This document shows positions 1 to 11,397 of a stretch of 64,000 bases of DNA, piece by piece. The notes under the pieces are model-generated. The model did not search any database and was not told the DNA's origin. It saw only the letters and a list, made by a program, of their open reading frames with translations. How positions within the stretch are numbered: position 1 is the first letter of the stretch; the number at the start of each line of letters is the position of its first letter. The stretch comes from Rhodocollybia butyracea. Taxonomy: Eukaryota > Basidiomycota > Agaricomycetes > Agaricales > Omphalotaceae. The position numbers were made by a program, and so were the translations under genes. The stretch covers positions 1 through 64,000 of the forward strand of contig JADNRY010000086.1 in NCBI GenBank assembly GCA_015501585.1, in the 5' to 3' direction.

Positions 1-760
1 TAGTTTTGGCACAAGGCCTGGCAGACGTTCAATGAATTTTAATCTTTTGACCCCCTCGCGGTGGGCTCCAGATGATATGCTAACTCGGGGCTGCACACGA
101 AAGTGAATGAAAGACTAAGTCCAACACACACCAACACACACACACTATGAATCAAGCACAAGTTCGGAGGGGTACACAAAAAGATATATAATTCAAAGTA
201 CAATCAACTTTAATAGATTTTCTTCACAAGTTCTATTAAACTTGGGCGTGATTTCTGTTCTTTGGACCTAATAACTTTACTTTGAGAGACACCTAATAGC
301 TTTACTTATATTACTTCTTCTTGAATACAAGTCTAATTGCTTAATACTGTCTGTCTTTCTGTTACTAAGTCTAGTCTTTCAGAACTAATCACTAGAAGCA
401 CCTGAACACTACTAGCTGAGACTGTGAGCCAAAGCCAGAAGTGGGGGTAAGAATGCTTGCTCCATTTCGTCAGGCATCCTTCCTTATATTCTAAATTTGA
501 TCAATTGCAATTATAAAGCATAAATGCTACACACGAGCACAGCGGGAATACATGTGCTCTTGTTATTCAATAGAAGCTCATGAAATTGTTATTTCACGCG
601 CTGTCTTATATCTGCGGGACGCCGCGGCATGATCTTGGAATGATCCCGGAACCTCGGCATATCAATCTCCTCACATCAATCTCCTCGGGGTCGGGGATAC
701 ATTAATCTCCTCACATCAATTTCTGATGGGAAGTCCCCCTTGGGCCGTTTAACTTTGATA
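1..760 (-). mobile_element. LTR-retroelement-like remnant, cut by window edge
   Basis: Read on the minus strand, this AT-rich stretch has an LTR-like layout: a 5' part rich in GAGGAGATTGATGTG-type repeats (600-720), then a TATA-like AATATAAGGAAGGATGCC box near 480, then a C-rich downstream tract, and finally a possible primer-binding-like TGGAGCCCACCGCG near 60-75. No gag, protease or integrase reading frame is present in the window. The outer limits cannot be set because the second LTR is not visible. This is inference from layout only; an ordinary AT-rich intergenic region is the alternative. Confidence 0.3.
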
Positions 761-999
761 CTTGTTCTGTCTATCTAGTAGTCTTCTAGTTTGCAATAAG
801 ATATCTTAGGATCGCTTCAACAGTCTGAATATTAGTCCTAATTGTAGTGGGTTTTAGTATTCATTGTATCATTATTAATTACAACCGTGTTCTGTTACCG
901 AGACTTTTGATGTCATCAGTAATTAACATCTGTGTGTTTAATGTGACCACGCGGCACTGCCGCACTTATCAGAATACTTCGTACAGTGTATATGTCTTA

Positions 1000-1653
1000 T
1001 ACAATGTGACTTGGTGCCCAAAACGCGCATATATCGCATGTTTACGCCCAAATAATTGTGGGCCGTATCATCACCTCTACTATCATCCCAGCATCATTCC
1101 GATTCCATCCCGTCTATTTCCGTCATCTTATCTCTGTTCGTTATCTTCCTATCTTATCTGTTATCTTCGTCCGATGACGTACCGCCATCGGACCTTTCGG
1201 ATTACTTTCTAATTGGTTCTTATTATCTTTCGATTATATTCCCTTTCCGATCTATTGAGTATTATTGTCTTATGATTGTATTACTTACTTCGGTCTTCCG
1301 TATACGTTTCCGACTATTGTCTTCTACCAATCCGGAAGCCCCGGACTCTTAGTATATAAGTAGTACAACCTTGTACAGTAGTCCTCAGTTTAAATATCAA
1401 CTTGGATAAACCAGACCTTCTGTCCGACTAAGTTCCGCCCTAGTCTATCCTTCTCTCGTCTTACTCGTCGGCCGAATCTATCTTTGTCTCCTGAACTTCA
1501 TCTCGGGACTATTTGGCGTGACGAGGGTCTAGCTAATAGCTATACCGCATGTCCCACTTCTTCTTCAATCTCCGATATCGGCCCGAGACCTACTTCGTCA
1601 ATACATACCTTTCGGATACCGATCGGTTCCCTTCGGTCTTGCACGATCTTAAC
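1000..1653 (+). mobile_element. possible solo LTR or LTR fragment
   Basis: This pyrimidine-rich tract carries a TATA-like TATATAAGTAG near 1355 followed about 60 bases later by transcribed-region-like CT-rich sequence. It ends in TTAACA directly before the dispersed repeat at 1654. It starts near TGTGACTTGG, giving TG...CA ends, but I find no matching 5 bp target duplication. The open frames at 847-1666 look like chance readings of low-complexity sequence. Low confidence. Confidence 0.2.
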
Positions 1654-1735
1654 AGGGCAAGCCTAGGGAATCCTCAAGAGCCTTGACTGGCAAGGGACGA
1701 GCCCAAATTCCTAGGATGCCATAGGATTCATAGGT
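1654..1735 (+). repeat. dispersed ~80 bp repeat, shared with palindrome arms
   Basis: The stretch from GGGCAAGCCTAGG through CCATAGGATTCATA recurs with few changes at 19345-19446, and as its reverse complement at about 29583-29685 in the right arm. In both contexts it follows an LTR-like promoter segment, so it may be the leader region just inside a retroelement LTR. Function unknown. Confidence 0.7.
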
Positions 1736-1985
1736 CACCTAGTTTGCTTTAGGCCACTCTGGGGTCACCTAGGCAAAAAACAGCTTTTCCTGATGCAGTT
1801 ACTGGCATCAAGAAGGCGAGTAATGGCATCTTTCCGACGACAAAAATTGTTCGGTACAAACTGCTGCACTTTCAACGCTCGGATTAATTTACTCTTTATC
1901 CAAAAAGATCTCTCACAAAATTAGAAAACCGTCTACATATGCTTTCAATGATGTTTGAATTGGCTTTGTGATCCAGTGAGCTAAG
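1736..1985. other. 3' flank of family-A pseudogene
   Basis: From about 1795 this flank aligns with the 3' flank of the intact A copy at 38740-38868: both share GTTCGGTACAAACTGC and the GATGTTTGAATTGGCTTTG block before the stop codon. Homology therefore continues roughly 190 bases past the gene and then ends, which marks the edge of the duplicated module. No gene is seen here. Confidence 0.6.
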
Positions 1986-3853
1986 CTAGTTTATCCATGA
2001 GTGCACATGATCTCTGTCACTCGGCTCCAGTTCTATGCTACCCCAAGCCTCATGGTGAAGTGAAGGGAACAAGATATCCGCCTTTGGATCAGGTCGAAGG
2101 AACAACTTCCGCGCCAATGATAGAACCTCAGTTCGATATGTAGCAGGATTAGATATGTGGTTTGATGAGAAGATTGCCTTTGTAAGGAGATCCCCAGACG
2201 CCTCATTGATATAGTTGAGCTCCTCACTGGGTACCGGAGGCTGTTTCTCCCAAAGCAACTCATAGGAGGACCAGTCTTGCTGTGTAGTACCGTCCGGGTA
2301 TTCAACAGCTGTACTAGCGGAACCGAGCAAACCTGCAATATCGGCTTGTATGAGGACCTGATACAGGGTATCATTGCTTTGGGCACTTTGAGAAAACCGT
2401 TGGATGAGATGCAGAGCGGCTTTTCCCCTTAAATGACAAGCAACTGTGGAATGGGGGCAGCAGAACTTGTAGAATGAATCTGCGGCTGGATCTTGTAGTC
2501 TAGGGACCATGAGTATCTCTGCTTGTGCAGCAAGTTTGGAAGAAGACATACGAGAGCAGTAACAATCATTGAATAATACACGAGAACACATTTTGTGCAT
2601 AGTCTAGTGGAGTTTGCTCAAGGTACATTCTCAAACCACGAACAGCGCGGTCCCCGGAATGAATGAAGAAGCGATGAAGGGATCGCAGCGCTCTGAAAGA
2701 GATAGGATTGGGCAACTCAGTAGAACTGCAGAAGGTAAGTCCGGAATCTGGATAAGTCCCAATGGCGCCAAGAAGTCCCGACTCACCCCGAAAATTCCAT
2801 AAGATCTATTAACAAATCAAAGACAAAAACATCGGTGGGTAATCTTCCCCAGTCCATCAGCATGTCAAAAGCGGAGCTAATTCGCCATTGAATTTCCCGG
2901 AGTCCAAGGGTCTGCCACCACTTGCGGTGCTGGAACATCTGTCCACCTCCATTTTCCCAAATGGTAATGTAGGACTCTGAGACCATAGACCATAAATTGG
3001 GCAATGCTTCAATTGCTCATAGGATGAAGGATCAGAGCATGCTTCCAACAATAGTTGGTCACAAGCAAAAGCCAGGATACATTTCCGAGAAAAAGCCGTC
3101 TTGTTATAGGATGCAATTTGGTCTCGAAAGTCAGAAATGTATAGATGAACTAGTAGTTCCTGGACACCAGCACTCAGAATCTCTGAGAATGCTTGAGGAT
3201 GGGAAGAACTAAGAGCAAAGAGGAAGTCAATGAAGGGTGCTAGAGAGTGACTCTCCCCATTAGCAAGATGTTTCTGATACTCAAGAACTATCGGATCCTG
3301 GGGGTTTGTTTGCCTTAAGAGTCTCATTTGGCAGTGCAGGATTTAGATAAAAAATCATAGTACCTTATGGGATCTATCCTGAGTGTAATATCACGAATTA
3401 CTAGACGGAGCTCAACCACGGGCCAGTTGGATAGAACTTCGACAAGCTTTTCACTGGATTGGGAGGCAATTTGGGCAATGAGCATCTGCAAAGCACGAAC
3501 TCGAGTAGACTCTGTATATAATTCTGGCCTATTATCTATGTGAGCATCAGACGGATTGCAAAAGAAAGTCTTGACCTTGATAATTCCGAAAGATCCATGT
3601 ACATTTCAGTCAGTCCCGGGACCTTATCACCAGCATGATGAGGAAAATGTGCCGCTATATTGGAGAGTCGTCGAGATATTATGATTTGTTCGATGCCTTT
3701 GACTGTCCTTTTCCCCAAGTTGAGGATAGCTTCAAGTTTACCAGAAAGTGAGCCAAGCCCTCTGAATGTACTTGCAGAAGATACAGTAGCATTTCCAGAA
3801 GAGAACGAATCAACTGATAATGTAGCTGCAGGTTAAGCTGAGTTTCTCTGCAT
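1986..3853 (-). pseudogene. family-A pseudogene (five-exon paralogue, multiply disabled)
   Basis: The sequence aligns along its whole length with the intact A copies at 6302-8202 and 38869-40769. It keeps the same five-exon layout, but at least three lesions break it. Codon 7 after the conserved MQRNSA start is TAA (3833-3835) where the intact copies have CAA. One base is missing near 2932 in exon 3, which shifts the frame after MEVDRCS. CGA has become TGA at 2566-2568 in exon 4. A 6-nt in-frame insertion is also present in exon 1. Both nonsense changes are C to T on the coding strand. The last exon (1986-2499) is still open and ends EPSDRDHVHSWIN, so decay is recent. It stands head to head with gene B at 4272. 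The product would be a helical protein of unknown function. Confidence 0.85.
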
Positions 3854-4271
3854 CGGCGTTATGTATAAGGAAGATACTTAGATGCACAGCTTTATTGTTT
3901 CATGACCAAATTGCGCGGTAAATCACCGCCCAGCGCCGACGCCACCGCCATCGGCCGTAACTTTAAACTGCTCAGTGTGCCAGGATGGCATGGAGAATAT
4001 ATAATGACATTGCTACCAGCTGTAGGCCATACTTTCAGTGCAAATTCTGACCAAAGCCCCTTGACACTATGGGTTGAGGTATAGCGTCTGTTTTCACCAG
4101 GACAAAGTGGAATGGGAAATCGGACCGACTGGGAACTCGGAGAGGTATAAATTTGGAGGTATCAATCTGTGATGTCCTGGCTCAATCAGTTGTTCGATGT
4201 AAGCTTGATTAATTGTTGATTATCCTGGCTGTAAGTTCTCGTCATCCCTTCCGAAGAGACCAGCTCACAGG
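3854..4271. promoter_or_regulatory. shared head-to-head promoter region of A pseudogene and B
   Basis: About 420 bases separate the divergent starts. The region aligns with 40770-41114, the equivalent gap between intact A and B. Conserved blocks include TATATAATGACATTGC at 3998 and TTGACACTATGGGTTGAGGT near 4060. The TATATA box lies about 145 bases upstream of the A start and about 270 bases upstream of the B start. Shared regulation of the pair is inferred from the layout. Confidence 0.55.
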
Positions 4272-6068
4272 ATGCAGAGAAATTTGGTGCACCCACCATC
4301 TACGCTATCGGTTAACTCTTTCTCTTCTGACAACTCTACTGTTTCTTCTGCTAGTACATTCAGAGGGCTTGGCTCCCTTTCCGGAAAAGCTCTCCTCAAT
4401 TTTGGGAAACTGACACTCAAAGGCATTGAAAAAGTCATAATATTTCGACGACTCTCCACTATAGCGGCACATTTTCCGCATCATGCTGGTGCCAAACTTC
4501 CGGGATTGACTGAAATGTATACAGATCTGTTAGAATTATCAAGGTCAAGACTTCGATTCTTGAAATCGTTCGGATACTCACAAAAATCATAGGCCGGAAT
4601 TATACCCCGAGTCCATTCGAGTTCGTGCGTTACAGATGCTTGTAGCCCAAATTGCTTCTCGATCTAGTGAAAAGCTTGTCGAAGTTTTATCCAACTGGCC
4701 AGCGGTTGAAGTTCGCCTCATAATGTGCGATATTACATCCAGGATAGATCCTATAAGGTTTTACAAACAATCGGTTTCAATTTTGCGCTGCTAAATGAGA
4801 CTCTTAAGACAGATGTATATACAAGATCCTGTAGTTTTCGAATATCGGAAACACCTTTCCAAAGAGGAGACCGACTACTCTCACTCCCTAGCACCATTCA
4901 TTGACTTCCTTTCTGCACTTGCCTTTTCTTGCTCGCAGATATTTCCGGTCATTCTGAGCGCCGGTGTTCAGGACTTGCTGCTTCATCTATACGTCTCTGA
5001 CTTTTGGGACCCCACCACTTCCGGTAACAAGACATCTTTCATTCGCAAATCAAGTCTTGCCTTTGCTTGTAATTCATTCTTGCTGGAAGCATGCTCTAAT
5101 CCTTCATCTTATGAGCAGTTACAGCATCACCCAATTCATGGTCTGTGGTCCCTGAGGCCAATGCTGTTGTTTGGCAGAGTGCAGGTTGACAGAAGTTCTC
5201 AACGTCGTGAGATGTGGCAGACCCTCGGACTTGAGAAAATCCGGTGGCGAATCAGCTCTGCTTTCGACCTGCTGATGGACTGGGAGCAATCACCTAGTGG
5301 CACATCTTTGTTTGATTTGTTGATAGATCTTGTCGAGTTTTCTGGGTAAGTAAACATTTCTTAATTAGGACTCGTACTTATGCCCACCTACAGCTCTGCT
5401 AAGCTCCCAGATGGGATTTGTTTCAGAGCTCTACGATCCCTTCATTGTTTAATCGTTCGTCGTCGGCCAATCAGAGACCCGGACGCAAGCTATGGAGCTT
5501 GGGGTTTGAGATTGTACTTTGACCAAACGCCACCTGAATATGCACAGAAAATATTTGCACGAATCATTCAACGAGTGTCCAATTTAATGTGGGTATATTT
5601 TTGATTCATTTGCCACCTATCTGAATAATTACTGTGAATTTTGTGTATAGGCAGGAGAAATCAGTCGGAAATTCATTCTATCAGTTTTGCTGCCCAGATG
5701 GTTGTCATTTGAGAGAAAACGCTGCATTTCATTTCATCCATCTGCTTAGCGAGAGCGGAAAACGACAGAGTATTTGCCGCCAGGTACTTATCCAGGCTGA
5801 CATAGAAGGTTTGTTAAGCTCTGCTACTAGATTTGTTGAATCTTTGGACGGCAGACCGTGGCAACGTTGGTTGTCATTTGGACTAGATGATGATACTAGT
5901 CACCACAACGATGCTATATATCGAGCTGAAGTTCTTTCATTGGGCTGGATCGTGTTTTTTCGGCATCCCTATCCAGGAAATGTCCTCCCGACACATCACC
6001 TTGAGGCTTCGGTCCGTATATTACTAGACCAAGTCGACAGAGATTATGTATATTCATGGATAACTTAG
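4272..6068 (+). CDS. family-B protein, five exons, unknown function
   Basis: I do not recognise a named domain. Exons that keep one frame are 4272-4543, 4593-4757, 4809-5345, 5427-5588 and 5651-6068, all interrupted in phase 2, giving 517 aa. If the third intron uses the upstream acceptor (5393) the product is 528 aa. Introns are 48-81 nt; the second ends in an AAG acceptor. The protein starts MQRNLVHPPS and is followed by a Ser-rich segment. The rest looks alpha-helical and Leu-rich, with HEAT/ARM-like runs such as VQDLLLHLYVSDF, and ends DRDYVYSWIT. It has no signal peptide, membrane span or catalytic motif that I can see. It is a diverged paralogue of family A and a close paralogue of the gene at 41115. 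The start was chosen because MQRN is conserved in all copies. Confidence 0.8.
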
Positions 6069-6158
6069 GCTGTAATGCAAAGCAGATTTGGCATGCTAAA
6101 GTTATGGCGTATATAGACCACGTGAGCATCATAAAACTGGTTTAAATATATTATAATA
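6069..6158 (+). other. 3' flank of B, homologous to flank of second B gene
   Basis: TGCAAAGCAGATTTGGCA and GCATCATAAAA match the flank of the other B gene (42934-43023). After that the match breaks at the terminal-repeat-like motif at 6159. Useful as the left flank of the insertion described in the findings. Confidence 0.6.
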
Positions 6159-6189
6159 ACACTGGATGCAGGTTCACGTGATTTACCGT
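6159..6189 (+). repeat. 31 bp terminal-repeat-like motif, left copy
   Basis: It begins ACACTGGATGCA, continues with a TTCACGTGATTT core and ends CCGT. Its reverse complement, with two mismatches, is at 33385-33415; a same-sense copy is at 15614-15644. The base after its last matching position is the first base of the palindrome arm. AATA precedes this copy and AATA follows the inverted copy, as a short target duplication would. Confidence 0.65.
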
Positions 6190-6207
6190 AGCTGGTGGCA
6201 ATGCCAT

Positions 6208-6213
6208 TATATA
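6208..6213 (+). promoter_or_regulatory. TATA box of left-arm A gene
   Basis: TATATA lies about 90 bases before the A start. The same box serves the mirrored A gene at 40858-40863. The palindrome junction is only 18 bases further upstream, so this copy keeps the core promoter but has lost the rest of the divergent A/B promoter. Confidence 0.5.
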
Positions 6214-6301
6214 CTCTTCATTGCGCACATTGCCACGCTGCCACGCTGTCACGGCTACCGGTGGTTGCGTTAGCGGTGATTTAGCGCGCGAAACTAAAGC
6301 T

Positions 6302-8202
6302 ATGGCCTCTTTATACTTAACGCCGATGCAGAGAAACTCAGCTCAACCGCAGGCTGCAACTACATTATCAGTTGATTCGTTCTTTTCTGGAAATGCTACT
6401 GTCTCTTCTGCCAGTACATTCAGAGGACTTGGCTCACTTACTGGCAAAGCTATCCTCAATGTTGGGAAAATGACAGTCAAAGGCATTGAACAAATTATAA
6501 TATCTCGACGACTCTCCGTTATGGCGAAATATTTTCCTCATCGTGCTGGCGATAAGGTCCCGGGACTGACTGAAATGTATATGGATCTTTTGGAATTATC
6601 AAGGTCAAGGCTTTGTCTTTTGAAATCACAATCTGTCTGATGCTCACAAAAATAACAGGCCAGAATTATACCCCGAGTCTATTCGCGTTCGTGCCTTGCA
6701 GATGCTCCTAGCCCAAATTGCTTCCCGATCCATTGAAAAGCTTGTCGAAGTTCTATCCGACTGGCCTGTGGTTGAGCTTCGCCTTGTAATTCGTGATGTC
6801 ACATCCAGGATAGATCCCATAAGGTACTTACTATGATTTTTAATCTAAACCTTGTACTGCTAAATGAGACTCTTAAGGCAGGTGAACATCCAGGATCCGA
6901 TAGTCCTTGAGTATCAGAGAAACCTTGCTAATGGGGAGAGTCACTCTCTAGCACCCTTCGTTGACTTCCTCTCTACTCTTAACTCTTCCAACTCTCAAGC
7001 ATTCTCAGAGATCTTGAGTGCTGGAGTTGAAGAACTACTGGTTCATCTATATATTTCTGACTTTCGAGACCAAATCGCATCCTCAGGCTATAACAAGACG
7101 GCTTTTTCTCAGAGAAGTATCCTTGCATTTGCTTGTGATCAATTATTGCTGGAAGCATGCTCTGATCCTTCATCCTATGAGCAACTGGAGCACTGTCCAA
7201 TTCATGGACTATGGTCTCTGAGTCCTATGCTACCATTTGGCAAAATGGAGGTGGACAGATGCTCCCAGCGTCGCGAATGGTGGGGGACCCTTGGACTCAG
7301 GGAAATCCAGTGGCGAATCAGCTCTGCTTTTGACGTGCTGGTGGACTGGGGAAGATCACTCACCGAGGTTTTTTCCTTTGACTTGTTGATAGATCTTCTT
7401 GAATTTTCTGGGTGAGTTGAGACTTCTTAGGGCCATTGAGGCTTATCCGAACTTACCTTTTGCAGTTCTACTGAGCTCCCAGATCCTACCTCTTTCAGAG
7501 CGCTGCGATCCCTTCATCGCTTCTTCATTCGTTCAGGAGACCGTGCTGTTCGTGGCTTGAGAATGTATCTTGACCAAACTCCACTGGACCATGCACAAGA
7601 TGTGTTCTCGTGTATTATTCAACGATTGTTACTGCTCTCGTAGGTCTTACAAACTTACTGCATAAGCAGAGAAACTCATGATCCTCAGGCTACAAGATCC
7701 AGCCGCGGATTCATTCTACAAATTCTGCTGCCCCCATTCCACAGTTGCTTGTCATTTAAGGGGAAAAGCCGCTCTCCATCTCATCCAACGGTTTTCTCAG
7801 AGTGCCCAAAGCAACGATACCCTTTATCAGGTCCTCATACAAGCCGATATTGCAGGTTTGCTCAGTTCCGCCAGTACAGCTGTTGAATACCCGGACGGTA
7901 CTACACAGCAAGACTGGTCCTCCTATGCGTTGCTTTGGGAGAAGCAGCCTCCGGTACCCAGTGAGGAGCTCAACTATATTAACGAGGCGTCTGGGGATCT
8001 CCTTACAAAGGTAATCTTTTCATCAAACCGCGTATCTAATCCTGCTACGTATCGAACTGAGGTTCTAGCATTGGCGTGGAAGCTGTTCTTTCGACCTGAT
8101 CCAAAGGCAGATATCTTGTTCCCTTCGCTTCACCATGAGGCTTGGGGTAGCATAGAACTAGAGCCGAGCGACAGAGATCATGTGTACTTATGGATAAAAT
8201 AG
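6302..8202 (+). CDS. family-A protein, five exons, left-arm copy
   Basis: Exons 6302-6603, 6659-6823, 6878-7411, 7499-7639 and 7689-8202 give one open frame of 551 aa, with all introns in phase 2. Using the alternative acceptor at 7465 for intron 3 adds 11 residues (562 aa). Introns are 49-87 nt. The product starts MASLYLTPMQRNS, has a Ser/Thr-rich N-terminus, a conserved KGIEQIIISRRLS block, then Leu-rich helical sequence (ILSAGVEELLVHLYISDF) and a last exon with DSFYKFCCP and EPSDRDHVYLWIK. No known domain is recognised; a helical-repeat scaffold is possible. It differs from its mirror copy by about five residues. The internal start MQRN is an alternative. The promoter is cut about 112 bases upstream by the palindrome edge. 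Confidence 0.8.
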
Positions 8203-11196
8203 CTTAGCTCAACCGGATCCCAAAGCCAATTCAAACATCATTGAAAGCACGGTTTTCTATTTTTGTTTTTTGATAATGAGTAAACTAATCTGAGCGCTGA
8301 CAATGCGGCAGTTTGTACCGAACGATTTTTTCCTTTGGGAAAAGTGTCACTACTCGCTAGGTTCCTGCTGTCAGTAACTGTCTCGGTCTGATTCGGCATT
8401 CGAGTTCTGTTTCCTGATAGCGAGTAGTCTAGAAACGTACGATAGTACCGATAAGGAATCTTGGCCTGGTTTTCATAATTTTCCATGTCCGCCAAGCTGC
8501 CAAAGAGCGTTTCGACAAGCATCAGAGGTTGTTGGCCAGAGTAATCAAGCTAGGCGAAAGCTAGAATGCCCTAACGTTTTCAGAAACAGGAGAAAGCCTT
8601 CAGGAAACAAGGGGTTTGCGCGTTTCGAATTCTGGTAGGTGTAGGGATGCGAGTGTTATCTACCAGTTGACTGAAAGATTTAAGTATAGTAAACGTTAAT
8701 GAACCCCGATTAAAACGAGTATCCCCAAAAAACTCATACTCAAGTTCAGTTTCAGTACTCAAGATACTCAACCTTTGAGCAGGCTGAGCCCCAAGCGGCT
8801 CCAAACCAGAGTTTCTCGTCGTTCTGGCAGGTAGGATCTTGAGAACTTTAACTTCTTGGTTTAGGATCACTATTAGGTTTCTTCAAGAAGCGAGTGGGTG
8901 TGACTTTGCCCATGTGAGGATGCGATGGATAGTCAAGATGGGAGTTTGCAAGGAAAGTATCAAGGCAGCCTCATGCAGGACATATCGTGACACCACCGAA
9001 CAGTGATCAGGGGAGTTCTTCCGAGGGAGAATTCCATATAACCCTAGGTCTTATGCACCGCACAAGGTTTGCATACTAGCATCAAGTGGAACAACGGGGC
9101 TTAGACAGGCAAGTACTATCAAGACTCAGAGGAGAGCGGAAATCAGGCGGGAATTTCCTTGTATTGAGCCTTCAGAAGTGGGAAGTGAGAGACATTAGAT
9201 AAACCATGCACGGCTCCTCGCACGCAGGTCCGAACTACGGCACAACTGCTGTTTATGTATACGATACGGGAGCATGTCTTAAACGAGGCACCCTAAAATG
9301 GTTATATATCCTCGAAATGGCCGTGTCAATTGTCCTTACCGATTTATCTTGTTCATGAAGTAGTACCGGACTAGCGAATCCTGAGTACACGTCAATATTC
9401 ATTAACCAGAGAGCGAAGCGAAAATGACCTGGGACACGTACAGGAATACCACTGAGTCCACCGAAGCCATCGGGTTGGTTCCACCATATGCTTTGACAGC
9501 GATCTTGAATACATCGCCAGAAACAAGAACAGACAGAACACTTTCGGGTGGCGTATTCGGCGAATGGAACTGGAGCACCTGAGCACTGTGTCAACGTACA
9601 CATATTTCGTACTTCCTTCGACCGACCATACATGGGAGATTACCCAAGCGCTGTGAGATGAGGAACAGCTTCGTGGGTGGAAGATGCCAGATCTTGTAAG
9701 CCATCCAGAGACTACTGTGGCGCGTATAACAGAAAAAACACAGGGTCTTGTTGTCCTCCTCGACATGAATACAGTAGTAGCAGCCGTAGGATGGTACGTG
9801 CAGATTTCGAGTTGGCAGGTGCAAAGAGGAGAGAATGTTGCTATATCCGGTCATCGCACTAAACATTAGGCGGAAATGTTAGTCTGAGCCGAATGCAGCT
9901 TGAGTGACCGTTGAACGTTGAAGCTTTGAAGCTTCAAAGACGGAGAAAAAGTACACAGGCGTAGACGATAATAACCCGTTACGTGTCACATGTCAAGCGC
10001 TGTTGCTGTTGAAAGAGAGGGACATCCGAGCCAATACAGCTAGGATCAACAGCAGAGTAGATTGAACGAGTGTAACTTGACGTCGAGTTTGTCGATCTGG
10101 ACGCGGAGTGAGGAGCAGAGGATGCCGAATTTCACGAATGCGCTGAATCTCCAAGGTGTTGTGGTCCCGCAAGCGCAGAGGAAAAGGAACCAGAATAACC
10201 GGTAACCGGTAACCCTTGATCCAGATGTGCTGACCAGCGAATGCAATACGTATTGAGATGGACAGTCTCTAAGCACAGTAGAGAATGAAAGGACGGTCAA
10301 CCAAATGGAGACGATACTGAACCAATGAGTATCCTAAGTAAGAAAAAATCGGGCCGAGATGTAACAGACTCAAGTACTCACCGACACCAGACGACCGCAA
10401 GAGCAGTGAACTGCATTTCTATGTGTGCTACATGGACAACGAGCGAGAAATTTTTTTTTAAATTGGCCGGCATACTGAGCGGCAGTTACTTAATACTTAT
10501 ATGACCGTTCATGTGACAAGTTGCTGCTCACTGCGCCCAACGAAGTCTCTGGATCGGCCTGGCCTACCGCTTTGATCTTTGCCAGAAAAGTTTCAAAATC
10601 CCAAGCTCAAGACCACCAACATTGGGGCATAGTTCGAATCGCCGCACAAATGGTATCATTGGATACGGTAGTTCACAATCATCGATCATCGACATCTGTA
10701 CCTTCCTAGTATGGAAACAGGTCAAACTCACAGAACATGCATCGTTACATGGATGGCTGCTTTCTCAGAATGAAGATCATCCTGCATAGTCCTGCACTCC
10801 CAAGTGATATAATCCATAAATCATCCCGCTCGATGATAACTGATCTTGCGCCAATAGTAAATATCGTGGGGGCTGTCCCAAACAAGCGAGTAGAGCATTT
10901 CTGCTACTTGCTCGAACAAAGATCCGATCTTCCTAGCTTCAGTCTTCAGACTGCCGGTGCGTAAGGCGATGAATATTTGGGTGTCCCTCATCGGCTATAT
11001 GGAAATTTTTCCGCTCGATGTCAGTAGTAAGTACTTCAGTAACTCGTCTAAATATGTTTGTTGGAGCGACGGTAGTACAGAGGACTAATCTTATCTTGAT
11101 CGTTGCCTTGTTTTCGTTTTTCATGCCATCCCAGCTGCTAAAGAGAGTTTTGACTTGGTTTTGACAGTGCACATCAGAGATTGTTGGATAGAGTAA
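8203..11196. other. arm segment without a supported gene
   Basis: The mirror copy is 35872-38868. The first 350 bases (8238-8590) share CTCTTTGGCAGCTTGG-type blocks, read on the minus strand, with 10950-11190 and with 44900-45060, so the region is built from repeated module pieces. Between 9240 and 9870 and between 10040 and 10300 several short minus-strand frames overlap. They change frame between arms through small indels (a 2-base indel near 9405 and a one-base A-run change near 9735), which argues against a conserved product. A decayed multi-exon gene on the minus strand is possible. Confidence 0.5.
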
Positions 11197-11204
11197 GGCC
11201 GTGG
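11197..11204. repeat. 8 bp target-site duplication, left
   Basis: GGCCGTGG before the element recurs at 13152-13159 after it. The other arm has it once (CCACGGCC, 35864-35871). This three-way match fixes the insertion boundaries exactly. Confidence 0.9.
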
Positions 11205-11397
11205 GGGCCACTAGCTTTTACAGTAACCCCTGTACGGAACCAGTAAGTGACTGTACGGAACCTGTACGGAACTGTACGGAACCTGTACGAAACCTGTGCG
11301 GACCGTACGGCACCTGTACGGCACTTGTAGTTTACTGTACAGTTGCGCATCAGTGTTAGAGAATCAATCTACAATCTATATATACATATCTTGATTA

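Noticed and set aside
10625..10650. GTTCGAATC, a possible tRNA T-loop
   Set aside because: Flanking bases do not form a five-pair T stem, and no anticodon or acceptor stem is found nearby.
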